This document shows positions 8,744 to 16,831 of a stretch of DNA of 64,000 nt, piece by piece (the first letter of the stretch is position 1; every line of letters begins with the position of its first letter). The notes beneath the pieces are model-generated. The model searched no databases. It had not been told where the DNA came from and worked only from the letters and a program-made list of their open reading frames with translations. The DNA is taken from positions 372,001 through 436,000 of the forward strand of contig NZ_JAJIRP010000003.1 of assembly GCF_025717555.1 (NCBI RefSeq), given 5' to 3'. Position numbers and translations under genes: made by a program. This stretch comes from Paucibacter sp. B2R-40. GTDB taxonomy: Bacteria > Pseudomonadota > Gammaproteobacteria > Burkholderiales > Burkholderiaceae_C.

Positions 8744-9997
8744 TCAGCGCTTGGCACCACGTGTCTGCACAATCCACAGACGCGCCAGATCGGCCGAGCC
8801 GTCCGTGCCCTTGACAGTGCGCCAAGTTGCGTTGGCCTTGTTGACGTCGCCGGCCATCATTTGAGCCAAACCCAGATAAAGCTTGGCATCTTCGGGACGC
8901 TTCAAGGCGTCCTTCTCGATGCCGGCCTCAATCATCTTGACGCCCTTGGCAGCTTCGCCGCGGAAGGCATAGGCCAGACCCATGGAGATCATGGCATTGC
9001 CATCCTTGGACTCATTGGCCGAACGCTCGGCTTCTACCTGGCCAGCCTTGGCTTCAGCGATGCGCTTGTTCATCAAGTCCAGCAAACGCTTGTGGCGCGC
9101 ACCTTCGGCGCCTTGGCCCAGGACGCCGGCCGCCAGGCCCTTGTCCACTACCGATTTGCCCTCTTCAGGGAAACCGGCTTGAGCAGCCAACTGCGCGTAC
9201 TCCATATAGTCGGCCGCATCACGCATATTGCCGGTCGCCAACTTCAGGCGATAGACGTCGAGCGTGAAACGATCCGAGAAACCCTTCTTCTGCGGCAGCG
9301 TACCCAACACCTGCACCCACAGCTCCTTGCTTGGGTAATAGGTCAGCAGCTTGCCAATCGCCAATTGCTCGGCATTGCCGTCTTTTTGACGCATGGCAGC
9401 GCTCAGCAACAAATTGAGCTTGTCTTTTGAAGGCGTACGGCCGGCCTTTTCGTCCGCATTGATTTCGGCTTCAGTGTCCTTGATGATGGCACCCATATCG
9501 CCGGAGTTGAACTGAGCCGTCGTCAAGACTTGCTTCATGGTGGCGCTGTTGCCGCCTTCCTTGAAGTAGCGCTGAGCCCAAGTCAGGGCGCGCGCATTGT
9601 CCTTGTTGCGCAGATAGGTGCCGGAAATCGACTCCATCATGCGCAATTGCTCGGGCTGTGCCAAACGGCCGCTGGCCTTCAAGGCTTCGAAGCCCTTGAC
9701 CATGGCCTCGGTGTCACCGGCGCCCGAGGCTGCCGCCACGCGCATCGCTTCGATGTTGTAGTTCTCGGTGGCATTGCGACCGCTGACGCCCTCGGCCTCA
9801 GCGACTTTGCTCAGCGCTTCGCGGTACTTGCCAGCCTTGTACAAGGCGCTGGCATCTTTCAGGCTCTTGCCGACCGCCGGGCGCACGCCTTCTGACTGCG
9901 CCTGCGCGGGCGCAAAACCCAGTTGTCCATCAGGGGCCGAACCCATCACAAATGCCATGGCGCCGATAGCTACCAGGGACAGTGTCTTTAACTTCAT
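8744..9997 (-). CDS. Exported TPR-like protein next to TonB system
   Basis: 417 residues with an N-terminal signal sequence (LSLVAIGAMAFVMGSAP, leader ending around APAQAQ). The rest is helical and Ala/Lys-rich with degenerate tetratricopeptide-like repeats, for example the segment beginning DASALYKAGKYREALSKV and the C-terminal AKLYLGLAQMMAGDVNKA. Function is unknown; periplasmic scaffolding is plausible. It follows the tonB-exbB-exbD-exbD operon on the same strand, but a strong terminator separates it from exbD, so it is probably transcribed separately or by read-through. Similar TPR proteins accompany TonB-ExbB-ExbD-ExbD sets elsewhere in the proteobacteria (established association, recalled and not searched). 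Confidence 0.75.
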   Translation of the reverse strand: MKLKTLSLVAIGAMAFVMGSAPDGQLGFAPAQAQSEGVRPAVGKSLKDASALYKAGKYREALSKVAEAEGVSGRNATENYNIEAMRVAAASGAGDTEAMVKGFEALKASGRLAQPEQLRMMESISGTYLRNKDNARALTWAQRYFKEGGNSATMKQVLTTAQFNSGDMGAIIKDTEAEINADEKAGRTPSKDKLNLLLSAAMRQKDGNAEQLAIGKLLTYYPSKELWVQVLGTLPQKKGFSDRFTLDVYRLKLATGNMRDAADYMEYAQLAAQAGFPEEGKSVVDKGLAAGVLGQGAEGARHKRLLDLMNKRIAEAKAGQVEAERSANESKDGNAMISMGLAYAFRGEAAKGVKMIEAGIEKDALKRPEDAKLYLGLAQMMAGDVNKANATWRTVKGTDGSADLARLWIVQTRGAKR

Positions 9998-10042
9998 CGT
10001 TAGCTACTTTCTGCGAAAAATTTTTGATCGTGCGACTTAAGC

Positions 10043-10076
10043 GAAAAAAAACGCGCGGCCCTTTCAGGCTGCGCGT
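10043..10076 (-). terminator. Intrinsic terminator of the tonB-exbBDD operon
   Basis: On the minus strand ACGCGCAGCC pairs with GGCCGCGCGT (one wobble) across a 6-nt loop, followed by eight T residues. It lies about 37 bases after the second exbD stop codon. Confidence 0.88.
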
Positions 10077-10112
10077 CTCTTATTTCACTCGATACTCATG
10101 TACCGAGCCGCG

Positions 10113-10544
10113 TCACTTGACGTATTGTTCGTTACCGACCATGCCCATCTTCTTGACACCGAGGCGCTGCGCTGCTGCCATCACGGCCGCGACACTGCCG
10201 TACTCGGCCAGCTTATTAGGCTTGATGTGCACTTCGGACTGATCAGGCTCAGCCGCAACTTCTGCCAGCTTTGCTTCGACCGAAGCATGATTGGCTAAAG
10301 CCACGCCGTCCCAGCTGACCGTGCCGTCAAAGTCGATGAAGACTTCATGCACAACCGGATCCTTCAGCGGCTGCTGAGTGCTCGGTGGCGGCATGTCCAG
10401 ATTCACAGAGTGCAACTGGATCGGGATGGTAATGATCAACATAACGATCAAAACCAACATCACGTCAATCAGGGGCGTCGTGTTGACGTCCATCATCACT
10501 TCGGGTTCGTCGCTGCCGGACGAACTACCTACATTCATACCCAT
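10113..10544 (-). CDS. exbD: ExbD family biopolymer transport protein (second copy in operon)
   Basis: 143 residues. The N-terminal membrane segment contains the key Asp in DVNTTPLIDVMLVLIVMLI and the rest is a periplasmic domain ending in the RLGVKKMGMVGNEQYVK tail. It lies 15 bp after another exbD on the same strand. The two copies are clearly paralogous (both have SSSG[SE]DE near the start and the TTPL[IV]DVMLVL block), which matches the duplicated exbD arrangement described in Xanthomonas-type TonB systems. Confidence 0.93.
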   Translation of the reverse strand: MGMNVGSSSGSDEPEVMMDVNTTPLIDVMLVLIVMLIITIPIQLHSVNLDMPPPSTQQPLKDPVVHEVFIDFDGTVSWDGVALANHASVEAKLAEVAAEPDQSEVHIKPNKLAEYGSVAAVMAAAQRLGVKKMGMVGNEQYVK

Positions 10545-10559
10545 GTCTTATCCCTTCAA

Positions 10560-10988
10560 TCAGCCGCCACGCTCAGGTGGCTGCGTGACAAAGCTGACTT
10601 TCATGATGCCAGCGCGCTGAGCGGCGTAAACCACACGGCCGACCGACTCGTAACGCGCACCGCTGTCACCGCGGACATGAAGTTCAGGCTGAGGGTTCAA
10701 GACCGAAACCTTGCCCAAACGCTTGACCAGCTCGTCGGTGTCATTGACTGGGGTGGTGTTCCAGTAGATTTCGCCATCCTTGGTCACCGAGATATCAATA
10801 TTCTCCGGCTTCGTGACCCGCGCGATATTGGTTTCGCTGGGCAGCTTGACCTTGACCGCGTTGATAACCGCTGGAATGGTGATGAGGAAGATGATCAAGA
10901 GCACCAACATCACGTCCACGAGGGGCGTGGTGTTGATGGTCGAAACCACTTCGTCTTCGCCGGAAGAGGATCCGACATTCATGCTCAT
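10560..10988 (-). CDS. exbD: ExbD family biopolymer transport protein (first copy in operon)
   Basis: 142 residues with the membrane anchor and proton-path Asp in TINTTPLVDVMLVLLIIFLI, then the periplasmic domain. It forms the inner-membrane complex with the ExbB encoded 39 bp upstream and probably with the second ExbD. A GGAGAAGAC sequence precedes the ATG. Confidence 0.93.
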   Translation of the reverse strand: MSMNVGSSSGEDEVVSTINTTPLVDVMLVLLIIFLITIPAVINAVKVKLPSETNIARVTKPENIDISVTKDGEIYWNTTPVNDTDELVKRLGKVSVLNPQPELHVRGDSGARYESVGRVVYAAQRAGIMKVSFVTQPPERGG

Positions 10989-11027
10989 ATTGTCTTCTCC
11001 GCGCTGAGGTTTGCTTGAACGCGAGAA

Positions 11028-11870
11028 TTAACGCTTGGTGACTTGACGGTTGCCCATCAGCACGCCGTGCACGTCAGCGGCGAAAGCACGGATCTGGCCC
11101 ATGACTTCCTTGTTGCGGTTCACCATCCAGTTGTAACCCAACACTGCAGGCACAGCCACTGCCAGACCGAAGGCGGTCATCAACAGCGCTTCACCCACTG
11201 GGCCGGCAACCTTGTCGATCGATGCTTGGCCGGCAACGCCGATGGCGGTCAGCGCTTGCAAAATGCCCCACACCGTGCCGAACAAACCGATGAACGGCGA
11301 GGTCGAACCGACGGTAGCCAGGAAGCCCAGGCCACCTTGGACGCGGCTGTTGACTTCGCTCACCGAGCGCTCAACATTCATCGTCACCCATGTGCTGTGG
11401 TCGATGTTTTCAGTCAATGCACCTTCGTGATGCTCGGAAGCCTCAATCGCCGAAGCGGCGATGAAGCGGAAGGCACTGCCTTCGCTCAGGCCCTTGATGC
11501 CTTCGGCCAAAGAAGCCTTCTTGAAGAAGTTGGTGCGCACGCTCTTGGCTTCGGCCGACAGCTTATGCGAATCCCACAGCTTGGTGATCAGGATGTACCA
11601 GCTGCCCATGGACATGATGACCAGCAAAGCCAGCACGCCTTTGGAGACGAAGTCACCGTGCTCCAACATGGCTTTCAGGCCGTATGGATTGTCAACCGGC
11701 TTGGCCGCAGCGGCAGCGACAGGAGCAGGAGCAGCTGCATCAGCTGCAGCGCCTTCAACCACCGCCGAAGCTGCATCAGCAGGCTTGGCTTCTTGAGCGT
11801 GGACAGGGGAAACAGCGATTGCCGCGGCAAAAGCGATGGCGGCGAACAGGCCGGAAATACGAGAGATCAT
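11028..11870 (-). CDS. exbB: ExbB proton channel protein of the TonB system
   Basis: 280 residues, longer than the 206-residue ExbB at 3906 because it has a cleavable-looking signal (FAAIAFAAAIAVSPVHAQ) and an Ala/Pro-rich linker before the first membrane helix (GVLALLVIMSMGSWYILI). The channel-forming helices are at FLATVGSTSPFIGLFGTVWG and LLMTAFGLAVAVPAVLGYN. Together with the ExbD proteins it uses proton motive force to energise TonB. AGGAGCTGAC lies before the ATG. Confidence 0.94.
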   Translation of the reverse strand: MISRISGLFAAIAFAAAIAVSPVHAQEAKPADAASAVVEGAAADAAAPAPVAAAAAKPVDNPYGLKAMLEHGDFVSKGVLALLVIMSMGSWYILITKLWDSHKLSAEAKSVRTNFFKKASLAEGIKGLSEGSAFRFIAASAIEASEHHEGALTENIDHSTWVTMNVERSVSEVNSRVQGGLGFLATVGSTSPFIGLFGTVWGILQALTAIGVAGQASIDKVAGPVGEALLMTAFGLAVAVPAVLGYNWMVNRNKEVMGQIRAFAADVHGVLMGNRQVTKR

Positions 11871-11962
11871 GGAGTCAGCTCCTGCGGATGAAATCGAAAC
11901 AAAAAAGAGAGAAACAAGGCCAGAGGATATTCCAGCCCCGTAGATGAGGACTTAGCGAGTTC

Positions 11963-12610
11963 TTATTCGATCTTGAATTGGAACTCTTGTTCGAACACGT
12001 GATCACCTGGACATTCGTAGGTGTCGCGCAGCGTTTCTTCGATCGCCGCAACCAGCGCTCGCTGAGCCTTGCGATCGACACCGGCGCGCAGGCTTTGCAC
12101 CTCGATGCCGGAGACACGTCCCGACTTGACTGTTGCCACGACCCTGAACAAGGCCTCGCCACTCCAGTTCACCGACGGCACTTCTGGCTTGCCCATCTTG
12201 GTGCAGACCATACCAGCCTTGACCGGACCGGTGCGCACTGGCGGAGGTGCCGGTGGCGCTGCTGCCACGGGTGGCTTGGCGGCCTGCACCTGCTGCTGCG
12301 GTGGCGCAACCTGAGTTGACGCAATCGCAGGCGCTGGCGGTGCCGGTGCCGTCACCTGAAACTCAGGCGGCGGAATAAATGGCGGCGGCGGTGCTTTCAG
12401 ATCAGGCGGCGGCAGCTCGATCTTCTTGATCTCTTCTGGCGGCTTGACCTTCTCTTCAATCACCTTGGTCTCGATCGGGCCCGTGACGGCTTCAACCGCC
12501 TTACGTGCCAAACCACTGGCGATCGCCCACACGAGCAACACGTGGATCAGGACCACAATGCCGAAACCCATGAAACGTGACGAGCCGTTCTTCTCCTGCG
12601 CAAAGTTCAT
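11963..12610 (-). CDS. tonB: TonB energy-transducing protein
   Basis: About 215 residues. An N-terminal anchor (FGIVVLIHVLLVWAIASGLA, with the conserved His in the helix) is followed by a Pro-rich spacer (PPPDLKAPPPPFIPPPEF) and a C-terminal TonB domain (about residues 135-215: EVPSVNWSGEALFRVVATVK, GVDRKAQRALVAAIEETL). It spans the periplasm and contacts TonB boxes of outer-membrane receptors. The start at MNFAQEKNG is preferred because GGAG lies seven bases upstream; an upstream in-frame ATG at 12661 lacks this. First gene of the operon that continues with exbB and two exbD genes. Confidence 0.93.
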   Translation of the reverse strand: MNFAQEKNGSSRFMGFGIVVLIHVLLVWAIASGLARKAVEAVTGPIETKVIEEKVKPPEEIKKIELPPPDLKAPPPPFIPPPEFQVTAPAPPAPAIASTQVAPPQQQVQAAKPPVAAAPPAPPPVRTGPVKAGMVCTKMGKPEVPSVNWSGEALFRVVATVKSGRVSGIEVQSLRAGVDRKAQRALVAAIEETLRDTYECPGDHVFEQEFQFKIE

Positions 12611-12777
12611 GCGCGCTCCTTCATAAGACTGCGAAATTCTTCCATCAAGACGCGAGAGCAAATTCCGCCCTGCGCAGTGCCCGTCTCGAACCTGAGGCGC
12701 TCATCTACTTGCTCGCCGCAGCGGCCACACCATCACAGCAAGACCACCAGAACAAGGCAAGTCAACCGATTGCCACT

Positions 12778-12813
12778 TCAAAAAAAATGCCCGTCAGCTT
12801 TGGACCACGGGCC
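12778..12813 (-). terminator. Terminator-like hairpin upstream of tonB
   Basis: On the minus strand GCCCGT pairs with ACGGGC across a 12-nt loop and is followed directly by A and then eight T residues. No gene ends nearby: the next gene upstream, the small lipoprotein, ends at 13267. It may end a short transcript or act as a leader attenuator for tonB. Confidence 0.55.
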
Positions 12814-12976
12814 TCGCCGAAAGCAAAAGACCTTACTTGCAGCTTGCAGCAAGAGCCCAAATCTTCAGCGCCCCGGATCATAAACGAGTTCCAAAGCCAC
12901 TCGATCATGGGGATTACCCGAGGCGGCTCGGCGCTGCACCCAAAGTTACCAGGCAGTTTCAGCCCGCTTGAGCAGT

Positions 12977-12998
12977 TGGTATTTTACTGGTATCAGAC
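12977..12998. promoter_or_regulatory. 11-bp direct repeat (TGGTAT pair)
   Basis: TGGTATTTTAC is followed immediately by TGGTATCAGAC, so TGGTAT recurs one helical turn apart. Such spacing is typical of protein-binding half-sites read from one DNA face. The binding protein is unknown. Confidence 0.3.
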
Positions 12999-13266
12999 TT
13001 GGCGTGCGCTGCAGTCGACCTAGGGTTTTCACCAATTTGTCACTTTAAATTACAAAGGCGCCCTAGTCGCCTTCGGTACCACGACACCCAGCCAGCTGGT
13101 CCTCAACCCTTTGCTTTGGCTATATCTCATAGGCGGCGCCGACAACACATGCGAGTACCGATCAAACCTTCTGTTGCCCATCGCAAACAAGCCCTATCGG
13201 CATGCCGCCATCCTGGAGGATTTGCGATGTCGAAGGTCAAGAAATCGTCTTTGCACCACCACTCAA

Positions 13267-13515
13267 TCAACCACCCCCTGTATTCACCGGCGCTCGCCTG
13301 ATTTCAAGCCCATCCTTATCGGCCTGACGCACATTGCTGCTCATCGCATTTTTGTCGCGCCTCACAAGATTGCTGCCTGTAGCAACTTCCGGCCTATCCT
13401 CCAGTGAGGTATTGAAGCTCGGCTTTGAATCAACCGATTCCACACTACTGCATGCTGGCAATAGCGACACAGCCGCAGCAGCCCAGAAAAGTAACTTCAC
13501 AGTTCTTCGGTTCAT
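13267..13515 (-). CDS. Small lipoprotein of unknown function
   Basis: 82 residues starting MNRRTVKLLFWAAAAV, chosen for the GGGAGAGG ribosome-binding site six bases upstream. A lipobox LLPAC near residues 20-24 predicts a lipid-modified Cys. The mature part is short, polar and low in hydrophobic residues (SSVESVDSKPSF, then VRRDKNAMSSNVRQADKDG). I do not recognise the family. It lies between the TonB-dependent receptor gene and tonB on the same strand, but a terminator follows the receptor gene's end upstream of nothing else, so it probably has its own promoter within 13516-13606. Confidence 0.6.
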   Translation of the reverse strand: MNRRTVKLLFWAAAAVSLLPACSSVESVDSKPSFNTSLEDRPEVATGSNLVRRDKNAMSSNVRQADKDGLEIRRAPVNTGGG

Positions 13516-13606
13516 TGACCTCTCCCTTGAAAAATTCTTTCGATGAATGACTAACTGGCGCTTGGTGCCCTTGATGTTGGCCCACGCTAGCTGAAGATTC
13601 AATCCC

Positions 13607-13640
13607 CAAAAAGAAGGGAGCCCAAACTGGGCCCCCTCCT
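13607..13640 (-). terminator. Intrinsic terminator of the TonB-dependent receptor gene
   Basis: On the minus strand GGGGGCCCA pairs with TGGGCTCCC (one mismatch) and is followed by TTCTTTTT. It lies about 32 bases after the receptor stop codon. Confidence 0.75.
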
Positions 13641-13671
13641 ATGACGTGCAAACTAGATCTTAGATATCAGA

Positions 13672-16485
13672 TCAGAAGAAGCTGTACTTCACCCGGCCGT
13701 AGTACTGGCGACCGATTGGGTTTGCAAACGTGGCGTCATAGCCGGTCTGGAAGCCCTGCGTGGTCCGCGAGACTGGCGGGTCTTGGTTGAGCAAGTTCTT
13801 GATACCAGCCGTGAACTCCAGGGACTTGGTAGGACGCAGGTTGAACTGAGTATCCCAGGTTGAATAGTTGGAGACATTGCGCACCAGCGGGTAATCAGGA
13901 CCGATCGCAAGTGGATCAGTAAAGTCCTCGTAGCCCATCGTGTAATTGTTCGTCAGGGAGACGGCGAACGGACCTTTCAGCCAAGTGAAGCTCAGGGCAT
14001 GACGCCACTTCGGTGCGGGACCAAAGTCTTTGTACTTGCCCAAATCGCTGACCTTGGCCAATCCGGTGTACTGATAGCCGTGCGTCAGGAAGTAAGTACC
14101 GTCGATCGATGCGCCAAAAAGACCCAGCTCAGCCGTCTTGAAACGGTACTGCGCGCTAACGTCCAAACCAGAGGCATAGGTCTTGGCCGTATTTTCAATC
14201 GGCAAGTAAGCATAGGCCAGCGGGAAGTCCTTGTTGGAACTGCCTTTGATCGGATTGGCCTGATCTGGGTCCTTCTTTGGGTCATAGCGGTAGTAGTAGT
14301 CCAGGTACTTGGCCGGATCGCCAAACACTTGCTGCTCCGACTTGGTCACGATCGGATCCTTGATGTCCACATTCCAGTAATCAAACGTGGTGTTCAAGTT
14401 ATCACTCAAGGTGAACGCCATGCCGAGCGAGAACTGCGTGGATTTTTCTGGCTTCAGATTGGCATAACCTGAAGTGCCAGTTGGCATTTGCACATTGCAC
14501 TCGGTGTCTGCATCGACCGGGTTCACCGTATCTTTGATCGCCACGCCGTTCGGGCAGCGGATTGGATCGCTGAAGTTACCGTTTGTATTGTTACCGGTCG
14601 TCAATGGACGAAGGTTTTCATACAAAGTCGGGGCACGGAAGCCTTGCGCAATCGAGCCACGGAACAACATTTCCTTGCCAGGCTGGTAGCGGAAGCTGGC
14701 CTTTGGACTGAAGTTATTGAAGCCCGTACCAAAGCCGTTCTTGTAGTTGTCGTAACGGCCTGCGAAATTGAGCTCCAACTCTTTGAGGACCGGCACAACG
14801 ATCTCACTGTAGAGACCATAAACCTTGCGGTCACCGGTCACGCTCGGGATCGGGCCTGATCCGCCGACTTCGTCACCGCTGGCCAGAATCGGGAAGGACA
14901 CCTGCGCCAATGATTCATCGCGATACGAGGCGCCAAAAGCCAAGCCGACGGCGCCATGAGTCATTTGATAGATTTCGCGCGAAATCTTGAAATCGACTTC
15001 TTTAGAAATCGACTCAGCCGTCTGCTGCGTACCGAGAATCAAGGCGCTGTTCAACGCCGCAAGGCTCTTGGCATCTTGACTACCAAAAACGTTGACTTCA
15101 CCTGACGCCAACAGCGGCGTCAGCTTGGCGTAGCTGAATTTGCCCGGGCCGTAACTGATTTCGCCCTTGTTACGCGAGTAAGTGAAGGCCGTGTCGTAAT
15201 CCCATCCGAACATCAAACCCTTGGCACCCAAAACGTAGCGGTCATTTTCGGTCTCAGTAATGTCGGATCGACCGCCACCCGCGACCGTGCGCCATGTCCC
15301 CCCCATATCGCCCTGAGGCGTCACAGCCATGTCCGCCGCCAGCACCGTATCAGCCGCCAGCACCGAGCCATTCGGCATGACATAGCCCTTTGCGAGGGTC
15401 ATACCCTTGGGCAGGGTAATGCTCTTGGGGTAGAACCGACCCGTGGCCGGATAGGTCATGGTCTTGGTATACGGGGACGGTGAATAGACCGAGGTGACCT
15501 TATCACTCGTATGCATCGCCTCGGCATAGATCTGATTGTCAAGATTGGGCTGATACACGCCACGCGCAACGAAGTTTGAGCGCGTCTGCTCAGGAATCAA
15601 ATCGATGAACTTCACATAATCAGTCCCGCAAGCCGTGCCGGGACGAACAGTCAACGCAAATTCAGCGCTATCGCACCCTTTATAACTATAGGGATTCACG
15701 CCGCGGTAGGAGTTCCCCAAGGTATCGGTGAAATTCAGGTTGGGAACACCGTTGCGAGGGGACGACTTGTCCAGGCCCAAATCGGGCCGTACGGCCGTAT
15801 TCGCGAAATCGCGCTGGGTCGCTTTCAGGGCGGTCGTATCTTCACGACTCGCACTCAGCATCACGTTGAACTTGTCCTTGTTCAGATCGCCGAAGCCACC
15901 GACAAAGTTGATGTTCGACGTGTTGCCGCCGCCCTGGTCTGAGCTCGTTTGACCAGCGCTGACCTCGGCACCTTGATAGTCCTTCTTCAAGATGAAGTTG
16001 ATCACGCCTGCCACGGCATCAGCGCCGTAAATTGCCGAAGCGCCGTCCCGCAACACTTCAACGCGCTCGACCGCTGACAAGGGAATGGAGTTCAGGTCAA
16101 CCGGGCTGTTACCGAACGCAAAATTGGCGACACGCCGACCGTTGAGCAACACCAGGGTGTACTTGGAGCCGAGTGCGCGCAAGTTGGCCGTCGAAGCACC
16201 GCCTGTCGCACCCACATTGTTGGCGACAACGCCACCACCAAAGTTGGCCGGGATCAAATTGACCAGATCCTGAGCGGATGTCACGCCGGTACGGGCAATT
16301 TCTGCCCTGCTGATGACTGTCATCGGCAAACCGGATTCAGCATCGATTCGCTTCACAAACGAGGAGCCAGTGACTTCGACTCGTTCAATTTTCTGCGGGG
16401 CTTCGGTTTGGGCCTGAGCCCCGCCGGCCAGAGCGCTGCCCAGGACCGTCAAGACCGCTATATTGATGCGTTTTCTTTGGAACAT
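13672..16485 (-). CDS. TonB-dependent outer-membrane receptor
   Basis: 937 residues with a signal sequence ending near GGAQAQ. The plug domain (about residues 35-175) has ERVEVTGSSF, the block LVLLNGRRVANFA, VERVEVLRDGASAIYGADAV and AGVINFILKKD. A large 22-strand barrel follows, with TonB-receptor landmarks FRAPTLYE and the C-terminal RVKYSFF ending in Phe. The start with GGAG six bases upstream is preferred over an ATG five codons earlier. It lacks an N-terminal signalling domain. The substrate is unknown; no transporter or enzyme gene next to it hints at one. The adjacent tonB-exbBDD genes could energise it. Confidence 0.92.
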   Translation of the reverse strand: MFQRKRINIAVLTVLGSALAGGAQAQTEAPQKIERVEVTGSSFVKRIDAESGLPMTVISRAEIARTGVTSAQDLVNLIPANFGGGVVANNVGATGGASTANLRALGSKYTLVLLNGRRVANFAFGNSPVDLNSIPLSAVERVEVLRDGASAIYGADAVAGVINFILKKDYQGAEVSAGQTSSDQGGGNTSNINFVGGFGDLNKDKFNVMLSASREDTTALKATQRDFANTAVRPDLGLDKSSPRNGVPNLNFTDTLGNSYRGVNPYSYKGCDSAEFALTVRPGTACGTDYVKFIDLIPEQTRSNFVARGVYQPNLDNQIYAEAMHTSDKVTSVYSPSPYTKTMTYPATGRFYPKSITLPKGMTLAKGYVMPNGSVLAADTVLAADMAVTPQGDMGGTWRTVAGGGRSDITETENDRYVLGAKGLMFGWDYDTAFTYSRNKGEISYGPGKFSYAKLTPLLASGEVNVFGSQDAKSLAALNSALILGTQQTAESISKEVDFKISREIYQMTHGAVGLAFGASYRDESLAQVSFPILASGDEVGGSGPIPSVTGDRKVYGLYSEIVVPVLKELELNFAGRYDNYKNGFGTGFNNFSPKASFRYQPGKEMLFRGSIAQGFRAPTLYENLRPLTTGNNTNGNFSDPIRCPNGVAIKDTVNPVDADTECNVQMPTGTSGYANLKPEKSTQFSLGMAFTLSDNLNTTFDYWNVDIKDPIVTKSEQQVFGDPAKYLDYYYRYDPKKDPDQANPIKGSSNKDFPLAYAYLPIENTAKTYASGLDVSAQYRFKTAELGLFGASIDGTYFLTHGYQYTGLAKVSDLGKYKDFGPAPKWRHALSFTWLKGPFAVSLTNNYTMGYEDFTDPLAIGPDYPLVRNVSNYSTWDTQFNLRPTKSLEFTAGIKNLLNQDPPVSRTTQGFQTGYDATFANPIGRQYYGRVKYSFF

Positions 16486-16831
16486 TGTGAACTCCGTCAT
16501 AGAAAAACCAAGGGGGTGTATGGATAGGTACATAGAAAATGCAACTCGCGGGCCAGACACCTTGTGGGAGCGTGTTCACCAGCCCTGCATTTTGTCGTTT
16601 GAGTGTCCTGCCGCTGAACGCCAATGCACCCCCGTGATGTCCCTAAGAGGCCCCTCAAAGCCTGATTTCACTCAAAATAACGAGGGTTAACCCCTTGAAT
16701 TCAGCGCGCTAAACGAATTCAATGTTGCCTTGGCGCGACGATAACCAATTTGACAATGCCGAATATCGTGCAGAGCTTGTGGCGGCTAAACCAAGCGCAA
16801 ACGGCAAGCGCTGCACTCAATCCAAGTCGCC
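16486..16831. promoter_or_regulatory. 346-bp region upstream of the TonB-dependent receptor gene
   Basis: No gene is evident. It holds GGGTTAACCCC at 16684-16694, next to an inverted repeat TTGAATTC/GAATTCAA at 16695-16722 whose 12-bp centre begins with the palindrome AGCGCGCT. Promoter and operators of the receptor gene are expected here. Confidence 0.4.
16695..16722. repeat. Inverted repeat TTGAATTC ... GAATTCAA
   Basis: Perfect 8-bp arms (16695-16702 and 16715-16722) flank a 12-bp spacer that contains the palindrome AGCGCGCT. It is about 210 bp upstream of the receptor start. It may be an operator; there is no T-run to support a terminator. Confidence 0.45.

Larger units (their letters stand above)
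12611..13266. promoter_or_regulatory. 656-bp intergenic region upstream of tonB
   Basis: I find no convincing protein gene here. The stretch holds, from left to right, a minus-strand terminator-like hairpin (12778-12813), a GGGGATTACCC element (12909-12919), an 11-bp-spaced pair of TGGTAT sequences (12977-12993) and a weak hairpin (13055-13073) that could end the lipoprotein transcript. It is likely to contain the tonB promoter and possibly a small RNA gene. Confidence 0.4.

Noticed and set aside
12762-12908. A 48-codon minus-strand reading frame (MIEWLWNSF start) upstream of tonB
   Set aside because: It runs straight through the terminator-like hairpin and T-run at 12778-12813, has no ribosome-binding site, and shows no recognisable protein character.
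16695-16722. Transcription terminator at the TTGAATTC/GAATTCAA inverted repeat
   Set aside because: The arms are AT-rich, the spacer is 12 bases and no T-run follows, so an operator is more likely.
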